A stretch of DNA of 64,000 nt from Prevotella sp. oral taxon 299 str. F0039 (GTDB lineage: Bacteria; Bacteroidota; Bacteroidia; Bacteroidales; Bacteroidaceae), in the NCBI RefSeq assembly GCF_000163055.2, contig NC_022124.1:1-64000 (forward strand), written 5' to 3'. Shown piece after piece: positions 58,246 to 64,000 of this stretch (position 1 is the stretch's first letter; each line of letters begins with the position of its first letter). A model generated the notes under the pieces. It was given only the letters and a program-made list of their open reading frames with translations. It was not told where the DNA came from and searched no databases. The position numbers and the translations under genes are program-made.

Positions 58246-58285
58246 ACGAGCATTGATGAGATATCGGTGCTCGTTCATTTCGTTT
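58246..58285 (+). terminator. Terminator after alaS
   Basis: ACGAGCATTGAT / ATCGGTGCTCGT (58246-58257 with 58263-58274, G-U pairs allowed), followed by a T-rich tract. The rest of 58286-58561 contains nothing recognised. Confidence 0.65.
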
Positions 58286-58561
58286 TTCTTGGTGGTCATA
58301 TCTTTTTTCTTGACGAACTATAATTATTTGATAGCCAATATGTTTTAGATAGGTAATGATTTGTTGTGCTCAAAGAATATAGATAGTCTGCGACATTAAA
58401 AAATAAAGGCGAATAATGTATCTAAAGATATACATATATTTCCTTAAAAACGGATTGACTTGGGCTGAGACTCACGGAAGGAATGGGAGAGTTTTGAAAC
58501 TTTATAAACATAAGAAAAGAGTGCTCAAATTATTATAATGTGAACGAAAGATTTCTTTTTT

Positions 58562-60175
58562 TTATTTCTTTGTTATGGTGATTTTATCTATATCAGGGCA
58601 CCAGCCGTGAGGGTTTGCGATGCGTATGGTGTTCATTCCCTTCTTTAAACGAATGGACATACTAACCGTTTTTACCTCGTTCTTATTCTTACCTGGAGTT
58701 TTTATCTCTATCTTTTCACCACCATTCACGCTAAAGAATAGGATTCTGTCTTCATCTGTAACATAACTTAATGTGATAATATAGTCTCCTTCTTTTTGCG
58801 AAAATACATTGCGCCACTCCATATAGTTGTCTTCGTGGTTGCCAAGCCATTCCACTTTTGCTCCTCCAGAGCAGTAAGAAGCGGCACTATATTGGGCATA
58901 TCCAAGTGTGTTATTCTTGCCAATATTTTGAAATCGTTGTAACCAAGCAGTCTCTGCCTCGTAGTTGGTGCGTTGTTTGCGTTGCTTTCCTTTTAGAACG
59001 AAGATACGAGTGTCGTGAAATGGCACACTAACTTTCATTGTTTTTGTGGTTATTGCGGGCAAATCTTGTTGTGTAAAGACATCACGCACTTTCACTTTGC
59101 CGTCTAAATCTACATCTTCTACATTCAGCAAAAAGTCTTGATTGTTATCAGTTGGGTTATATATCGCCACCGCACGGGTTGTTCCATTCAATGTTAGTAT
59201 ATCTTTCACATAAAGATACACTCCTTTTTCCACCTTTACTATATAGGCTTGCAGGGCAAGGGGATCTTGATTAAGGGCAATCAATTCTTTATTTTTAAGC
59301 AAAGCCAATGATTTTGCAGGTATGGTAGTCATGTCACAGCCAATGAGTAGGGGCGAACTTTGAATACACCACATACCGAAATGAGTTCGTTCTTCAGCTT
59401 CTGATAGCCCACGACCTATCTCTAACATATCCATATCATTGTAATGCCCTTCGGTTGCATAGGCAGAAAGGTAACGATTCTTTGCTATAATGCGTTTAAT
59501 AGCTTTCCAATCTGCAGATATATCTGCATCAATACGCCATGAAGTTCCCACTGAATGTACCCAAGTTCCAGGGAAATTCCAACGGCAAACGTTGATGCGC
59601 ACGTCTTTTCTACCAGTATAATCTATAGCATTTCGAATGGCAGTGTAACGCTCTTGTTCATTAAGTTGAAGATGTTCTGTGTTTTGTGGGGCATCACCAC
59701 CACAGAAGTCTATCTTAATAAAATCGAACTTTAAATCTTTAAAAAAGAAATTGGCATCTTGTTGTTCGTGCTCATACAGCCCAACACCAGCTCCTTTTTC
59801 GTCTTTATCCCAATAATTACCACAGGTATTACGCCCTGCATCTGAATAAATTCCTGCCTTAAAACCTAATTTATGAATGTGACTAACAACGGGTTGCAAT
59901 CCATTTGGAAAACGTAAAGGGTGAATAAGTAACTGACCTTTGCTGTCTCGTCCTCCAAAATATCCATCATCGATGTTGATATATTGGTATCCCACATCTT
60001 TCAAACCTTGCTGTAGCATTGTATCGGCTTGTTTCTTAATTAAATCGGCACTGATATTAACTCGATAAGTGTTCCACGAACTCCAGCCCATTGTGGGCTT
60101 TTCATAGGGTTGGGCTGTGACTGATAGACTTATTGCCCATGCTATTATCATTGAAATTTTCTTCTTATATGTCAT
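58562..60175 (-). CDS. Alpha-galactosidase, GH27, with C-terminal carbohydrate-binding-like domain
   Basis: A 537-residue exported glycoside hydrolase removing alpha-1,6-galactose side groups. A signal peptide (ISMIIAWAISLSVTAQP) is followed by the GH27 opening KPTMGWSSWNTYRVNIS and GYQYINIDDGYFGGRDSKGQ. The nucleophile Asp is in FDFIKIDFCGGD and the acid/base Asp in SWRIDADISADW. After the C-terminal beta domain, the last ~135 residues begin NYEAETAWLQRFQN and resemble a CBM35/CBM6-type module. It lies upstream of a mannanase gene in the same orientation, fitting galactomannan breakdown. A -7 box TAACTTTG is at 60285-60292. Confidence 0.92.
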   Translation of the reverse strand: MTYKKKISMIIAWAISLSVTAQPYEKPTMGWSSWNTYRVNISADLIKKQADTMLQQGLKDVGYQYINIDDGYFGGRDSKGQLLIHPLRFPNGLQPVVSHIHKLGFKAGIYSDAGRNTCGNYWDKDEKGAGVGLYEHEQQDANFFFKDLKFDFIKIDFCGGDAPQNTEHLQLNEQERYTAIRNAIDYTGRKDVRINVCRWNFPGTWVHSVGTSWRIDADISADWKAIKRIIAKNRYLSAYATEGHYNDMDMLEIGRGLSEAEERTHFGMWCIQSSPLLIGCDMTTIPAKSLALLKNKELIALNQDPLALQAYIVKVEKGVYLYVKDILTLNGTTRAVAIYNPTDNNQDFLLNVEDVDLDGKVKVRDVFTQQDLPAITTKTMKVSVPFHDTRIFVLKGKQRKQRTNYEAETAWLQRFQNIGKNNTLGYAQYSAASYCSGGAKVEWLGNHEDNYMEWRNVFSQKEGDYIITLSYVTDEDRILFFSVNGGEKIEIKTPGKNKNEVKTVSMSIRLKKGMNTIRIANPHGWCPDIDKITITKK

Positions 60176-60284
60176 TGTAGGGTTGATCTTTGGTTACTTT
60201 AAAGTATATCATTACAAGTATATAAAGCTCTTTGATAAGTTTAACTCTATTAAGTTAGAGCGTTCTACTTGTTATTGTTATTTA

Positions 60285-60292
60285 CAAAGTTA
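60285..60292 (-). promoter_or_regulatory. -7 element upstream of the alpha-galactosidase gene
   Basis: TAACTTTG on the minus strand fits TAnnTTTG, about 110 bp before the ATG; no TTTG in the -33 position. Confidence 0.35.
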
Positions 60293-60429
60293 ATTATTTG
60301 TTTTGCTCTTTCGATATTAATTTTTTGATAAATTTATAAGGAGACTAATAAGTAGAAATAATAAAATGTGTTTTTGTTATTGAATTTCAACAAAGAAGAT
60401 TGAAAGTTATAAGTTGTTTTAGTGTTTTT

Positions 60430-60800
60430 GAGTTTTGCATCTTATAATTTTTGATACTGCAATAGAATATAAAAAAGTAATTATTAAGAATAGTTTCTGG
60501 AGTGATAATGTGAAAGATGGTGATAAATTAACCATCAATACTATTGACAATCTTAAACCAGATGTTATAATTACGTGAGTTTTCTCTTGTAGGAAATTGG
60601 GTGTTATCAAGCAGAAACAATGTGGGTTCATTTTTCACCCTCAGGTTGCATCACAAGGAGAAAATTTTATAAACAACGGAAAATGTTTCAAGCTTCTAAT
60701 CATGAGCGTGAAAACCTTTCAACAGTAGGTGCTAAGAAACAAGGATGGGGAAGTTCATTAAGTATGGTTCTTCCATTCTTAATGCCTGGTCAAGGATAAT
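60430..60800 (+). pseudogene. Decayed unknown gene between the two glycosidase genes
   Basis: Coding-like fragments follow one another in shifting frames: FDTAIEYKKVIIKNSFWSDN and VKDGDKLTINTIDNLKPDVI up to a TGA, then PQVASQGENFINNGK in the next segment, then MFQASNHERENLSTVGAKKQ and GWGSSLSMVLPFLMPGQG with two stops at 60798. The family is not recognised. The pattern of frameshifts and one nonsense codon suggests a gene that is no longer used. Confidence 0.4.
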
Positions 60801-60856
60801 AAAGAAAAACGTTTTAGTGTTTGTTTTCTGTAACAGAACAGCATAAATCAAAAATA

Positions 60857-60910
60857 AAGAAATCCTCAAATATTTCATTGAATAAAAGATGAAACATTTG
60901 AGGATTTCTT
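60857..60910. terminator. Strong long-stem terminator
   Basis: A 22-bp stem with one mismatch (60857-60878 with 60889-60910; AAGAAATCCTCAAAT... / ...ATTTGAGGATTTCTT) and a 10-nt loop, A/T-rich on both sides. It could end the transcript of the mannanase gene (minus) or of the decayed gene (plus). The stretch 60911-61158 holds no gene. Confidence 0.85.
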
Positions 60911-61158
60911 ATTATAGGTTGAACCCATGTTAATTTTATAAGATAAAATAGAAACACTACCTATACTCGATTTATATCACCCTTTATAAGAGTATAGCTC
61001 CCAATAGAACTTAGTCTAATTCAATAGTTCACTTAGAAAGTGGTAGATGTTATATGATTTATCATTATACATGCTATGGTTAAACAGAGCAATAGATGAC
61101 CCTTGTAACAGTCCTTTCGGTGTACTATATGAAAGGGATAGAGGAGTTTTTGTATCGA

Positions 61159-62442
61159 TTATTTGCGTTTGGGCAGATTAGCGATACTTGCTTTTATTAT
61201 ATTAATGGTAGACTTGTCTGTAGAGAACACCGAGTAAAGCCCTTGTGGCTCTTGTGGTGGGTCGCACATATAGTCGTCTCCAGGTATCCATTGTTCGTGT
61301 TTGGGTTGCGCATGACCTCCCCAACCCCAGAAATTACAACCTACAAAGTATCCATCTTTGGCTAAGTTGTCTGCTAATAGCGAGAATACGTAGCTATAAT
61401 AGGCATCTCGAGCAGTGGTAGACGATTGTTTAGAGAAAGAAACACCATCTCGTGGATAACCAAATTCTTCCATAACTAGAGGTTTGTTGATCTTGGCACA
61501 GATATCTAAATGGCGGTCTAAATAGTCTTTGGTGTAGTCTTGAGCTTGTCGCATATTTAGCATTAGCGAGTCTTTTTTAGCCCACCCCCAATTGTAAGGC
61601 CAAATATGTACGTTACAATAGTCTACATTTGGGTCGGAACAGATGCGCTGCCATGAATCATAATCAGCTTCACAACCGAATGCTCCTTCAGAACCAATGC
61701 TCACTAAATGTCGTTTATCGATACTCTTCATCATTGCTGCTGCCTTAGCAATCCACGCTTCGAACTGGGGTAGGGCAGTCTTATTGAACGCACGTGGCTC
61801 GTTGCAAATTTGCCATGACATGATAGCATGATCGTCAGTGTAGGGCTTTCCTGTGTAGCGGTTGGTGCGTTTGAGAATGAAATTGATGTGATTGAAGAAG
61901 AGTTGTTGCGCCTTTTGATTGGTAGCAAATTGCGATGCGTACTTAACATAGGCAGAATATCCCACCTCGTTAGGCTGTTGTGCCTTGCCTCCACCTGCCT
62001 TTTCGAGGTAGAAACCATAGCCACCACTCCATTCCCAAGAGTTGTTTAGGTAGAGTACTGCTACCATTCCACGTTGTTGAAGCTGAAGCATCAGATAGTC
62101 GAGACCATCTAATATTGTATCGTTATACACACCAGGAGAAGGCTGGAGTATTGGAGATGCTTTCCATTTAATTCCTTCTTCACCATCGCTACCCACCAAT
62201 ATGCGCAGATTATTTATGCCTAGACGTTTCATTTCATCTAGTTCACGGTTCAGTCTTTTTCTGTTTCCGCCCTTCCCTTTCGAACCAAGTATGGCTCCAT
62301 ACCAATAGTTTGTTCCGATAAAAGTGTAGGGTTTGCCGTCACGATAGAGTTTGCCGTCCTTTACTGTAACGAAAGATTGCGCCTTAACGGCTGTAGCACA
62401 AAGAAGAAATAATGCCATGATGCAGTATCGTATTTTATTCAT
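61159..62442 (-). CDS. Endo-beta-mannanase-like glycoside hydrolase, GH5
   Basis: A 427-residue exported enzyme with a signal peptide (YCIMALFLLCATAVKAQ). The fold is a GH5 TIM barrel: FIGTNYWYGAILGSKGKGG, the acid/base Glu in IMSWQICNEPRAFN, and the nucleophile Glu in KPLVMEEFGYPRDG; VHIWPYNWGW provides an active-site His. The sequence fits the mannanase subfamily GH5_7 best in my judgement. With the alpha-galactosidase gene in the same orientation it suggests use of galactomannan or glucomannan. A TATATTTG box lies at 62521-62528. Confidence 0.9.
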   Translation of the reverse strand: MNKIRYCIMALFLLCATAVKAQSFVTVKDGKLYRDGKPYTFIGTNYWYGAILGSKGKGGNRKRLNRELDEMKRLGINNLRILVGSDGEEGIKWKASPILQPSPGVYNDTILDGLDYLMLQLQQRGMVAVLYLNNSWEWSGGYGFYLEKAGGGKAQQPNEVGYSAYVKYASQFATNQKAQQLFFNHINFILKRTNRYTGKPYTDDHAIMSWQICNEPRAFNKTALPQFEAWIAKAAAMMKSIDKRHLVSIGSEGAFGCEADYDSWQRICSDPNVDYCNVHIWPYNWGWAKKDSLMLNMRQAQDYTKDYLDRHLDICAKINKPLVMEEFGYPRDGVSFSKQSSTTARDAYYSYVFSLLADNLAKDGYFVGCNFWGWGGHAQPKHEQWIPGDDYMCDPPQEPQGLYSVFSTDKSTINIIKASIANLPKRK

Positions 62443-62520
62443 TGCTATTTATTCTTTATTAATAAAATAATGAGTCAGTGGTGTTATTTAGCTTTTAATC
62501 TCAACTTAAAAGTGCGAGTG

Positions 62521-62528
62521 CAAATATA
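62521..62528 (-). promoter_or_regulatory. -7 element of the mannanase gene promoter
   Basis: TATATTTG on the minus strand, about 80 bp before the ATG; no TTTG at the canonical -33 spacing. A second TATATTTG on the plus strand at 62624-62631 could serve the thioredoxin-like gene. Nothing else is seen in 62443-62721. Confidence 0.35.
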
Positions 62529-62721
62529 GTTACTTTGTTTGATATTTCATCATTTTGTTTTATAAATGATGTCTTGAATGCTATTAATGCAAATGAAATG
62601 AGGGAGCAGTTGAAATAAATAACTATATTTGTAATAGTTATGTTGGATTTTATGATGAATGGCAGGCTTATAAAGTATGTAATCAAAATAAAGGTAGGCT
62701 TATAATACAAAAAAAGGAGAA

Positions 62722-63048
62722 ATGAAGCATCAAACAAATATCAACGAAATAGAGCAGGCTATCAGTAAGAATCGTCTCTGCTTATTCTATGTTAAGGCTC
62801 CCGATTGTGGAGTTTGCAATGTTATGCACAGCAAAGTTGAACGACTAGTAGAGGACTATCCTCAGCTATTATCATTTTACACGGACATAACAGAAGAGCC
62901 TTTGATAGCTAGTCGATTCCTGGTATATGCAGGACCAACCGTATTACTTATATTAGAAGGCAAAGAGGTCTATCGAAGTTCTCGCTTTATAGACTTAAAA
63001 GAACTGGGAAGAAAGATTGTTCAACTAATAGAGTTTTTGGAGTTATGA
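62722..63048 (+). CDS. Thioredoxin-family protein
   Basis: A 108-residue cytoplasmic thioredoxin-like protein. The redox motif is CGVC in APDCGVCNVMHSK and the cis-proline loop is YAGPTVLLILEGKEV. There is no signal peptide. The motif differs from the WCGPC of classical thioredoxin, so a specialised partner is likely. It is not in an obvious operon; 63049-63216 downstream contains only a weak frame (SPIDSQGKSFWNKLQKRIKG) that I cannot support as a gene. Confidence 0.9.
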   Translation: MKHQTNINEIEQAISKNRLCLFYVKAPDCGVCNVMHSKVERLVEDYPQLLSFYTDITEEPLIASRFLVYAGPTVLLILEGKEVYRSSRFIDLKELGRKIVQLIEFLEL

Positions 63049-63216
63049 GGTTGCTTGGTGCAAAACAACACGCCATAGGAGTCCTATAGACTCGCAAGGA
63101 AAGTCTTTCTGGAATAAGCTTCAAAAAAGAATAAAGGGACCAATTATAGATGCTCCCATACATCTTCCGAACTCAAGTAGGTCAAACTCCTCAACTTCTA
63201 ATCAAAAGACATAATT

Positions 63217-63441
63217 ATGAGAAAGGTGTTTTTAAAAATTTATTGGCTAATTATAGCCATAATCCTTATTTGGTGTATGATAAGTGAATTCATATCTGTA
63301 CTTTATTTGCTGGGCTCCCAAAGTAAATACACAGATACTTGTTTGTTTTTTTTAGATACGCTTTTACCTGACATAGTAAGCTTAATTGCATATGCTATTC
63401 TCCTTTGGGTATGCATAAAAAAATGGCAAAAAATGTTATGA
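63217..63441 (+). CDS. Small membrane protein, 74 residues, unknown function
   Basis: An ATG-started frame with two hydrophobic helices (IYWLIIAIILIWCMISEFIS; IVSLIAYAILLWVCIKK) and a Lys-rich end. No family is recognised. It follows the thioredoxin-like gene by 170 bp. The composition is plausible for a small inner-membrane protein, but conservation is unknown. Confidence 0.5.
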   Translation: MRKVFLKIYWLIIAIILIWCMISEFISVLYLLGSQSKYTDTCLFFLDTLLPDIVSLIAYAILLWVCIKKWQKML

Positions 63442-63460
63442 TGCAGTGCTAAGATGTTGG

Positions 63461-63664
63461 TTATTCTTTTTGATTTCTACTCAATTGTTGATTAAATTTC
63501 ACTTTAACGTTTCTCGTATTTTCCTGCCGAAGTTCCTTTACCTCATTACTTGTTGCTTTACGGACGGTGTCACCATCGAGACGAGCCTTTCCTGCCTCTA
63601 TAAATTCCTTATCCCGAGTTCAGGTTTGATTAGGATTTACTGAATAATTCTTTTTTGTTGTCAT
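63461..63664 (-). pseudogene. Transposase orfA relic (IS3-like)
   Basis: From an ATG at 63662-63664 the frame reads MTTKKNYSVNPNQT, a TGA at 63620-63622, then TRDKEFIEAGKARLDGDTVR and KATSNEVKELRQENTRNVKV and a TAA at 63461-63463. The segment FIEAGKARLDGDTVRKAT resembles the end of IS3-type OrfA proteins. The nonsense codon, short length and lack of orfB mark it as a relic. Family placement is from motif memory. Confidence 0.5.
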
Positions 63665-63788
63665 TGTGCAAATATATTTTTTTTGTTAATAATTATAAAT
63701 CATCCCCTCCCCAAAAAAAAAACTTAATTGGAACTCAAGTTATGCACATTTGTTAGACAACGTATAATTTTCTATTTTGCAGGAAACA

Positions 63789-63822
63789 AAAAAGGAATCT
63801 GTTATTGAGCAGATTCCTTTTT
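63789..63822. terminator. Terminator for the gene entering from the right edge
   Basis: Perfect 13-bp stem AAAAAGGAATCTG / CAGATTCCTTTTT (63789-63801 with 63810-63822), T-rich on either strand. It follows the minus-strand stop at 63851 by about 30 bp. Confidence 0.88.
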
Positions 63823-63850
63823 CTTCTTTACAAGATAATTCACTTAATAA

Positions 63851-64000
63851 TTAGTTCTCTTGTACAAATTTTCCGTTGACATAATTCAATGTGTAGGACT
63901 TATTTTTGATTGTCTTCAATACAAGCTTATCTTCTTTGTATCTCAATTCACAGTTTCCTCCATTCTTTGAAAGAATAGTAACAGATTTTAAAATGCCATT
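63851..64000 (-). CDS. 3' end of a gene continuing past the window (possible glycoside hydrolase tail)
   Basis: An open minus-strand frame runs from the window edge to a TAA at 63851-63853, 49 codons: NGILKSVTILSKNGGNCELR, YKEDKLVLKTIKNKSYTLNY and VNGKFVQEN. The pattern with S-x-x-G-G-x-C-x-L-R-Y recalls the C-terminal domain of GH95-type alpha-fucosidases and similar hydrolases. With so little sequence this is only a suggestion, though the neighbouring mannanase and alpha-galactosidase genes make it reasonable. Confidence 0.5.
   Translation of the reverse strand, partial: NGILKSVTILSKNGGNCELRYKEDKLVLKTIKNKSYTLNYVNGKFVQEN

Noticed and set aside
62722..63216. Disulfide-stress operon of the thioredoxin-like gene with a downstream frame
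   Set aside because: The downstream frame has no credible start codon and no family resemblance.
63446..63643. A 65-codon plus-strand frame near the right end
   Set aside because: It is antisense to the transposase orfA relic, whose translation has recognisable motifs.

Overview
The window is an AT-rich chromosomal segment of a Bacteroidetes bacterium, most likely Prevotella or a close Prevotellaceae relative. The support is a Bacteroidales-type 16S rRNA gene, a SusC/SusD pair, the fused nuoCD of an 11-subunit complex I without nuoEFG, lack of clear Shine-Dalgarno sequences, and many promoters of the Bacteroidetes form TTTG-N19-21-TAnnTTTG. No species is claimed.

Layout. 1-2100: the 3' part of dnaA, a strong terminator, and a decayed surface-protein gene. 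2379-8275 (minus): a SusC-SusD-TlpA uptake operon. 8850-11713 (minus): an MBOAT acyltransferase and SGNH hydrolase pair for O-acetylation. 11982-14576 (minus): clpB. 15107-16234: a tiny membrane protein and a BadF-type kinase. 16350-26396: the complex I operon nuoABCDHIJKLMN. 26628-30140 (minus): mnmE, a nucleoside phosphorylase and a secreted PD40-type protein. 30478-33012 (minus): clpC. 33675-37084 (minus): a putative outer-membrane barrel, a coiled-coil protein, a TPR protein and an M64 peptidase. 37572-38510: a family 2 glycosyltransferase. 39359-44709: a complete rRNA operon (16S, tRNA-Ile, tRNA-Ala, 23S, 5S) with promoter and terminator. 44758-49246: an accessory stretch with IS256-family debris, a lipoprotein gene carrying a G10 tract behind a structured leader, two uncharacterised membrane-anchored proteins and a decayed small gene. 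50042-58213: asnS, a pseudouridine synthase with a long disordered N-terminus, purB, a MerR-type regulator and alaS. 58562-62442 (minus): an alpha-galactosidase and an endo-mannanase, suggesting galactomannan use. 62722-64000: a thioredoxin-like protein, a small membrane protein, a transposase orfA relic and the 3' end of a gene that continues past the window.

The signals most worth following are in the non-coding DNA. (1) Four intergenic loci carry degenerate tandem arrays with a 22-bp period whose unit core approximates the palindrome AAAAGCAWTGCTTTT; two of them lie upstream of the two Clp ATPase genes. (2) clpB and clpC each have a sigma-54 type -24/-12 promoter at the right distance from the start codon, although the Bacteroidetes lack the classical heat-shock sigma factor. 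(3) alaS and the MerR-type gene have two consensus promoters interlocked in the same 36 bp on opposite strands. (4) A G10 tract in a lipoprotein gene looks like a phase-variation switch. All of this was read by eye; no searches were run.
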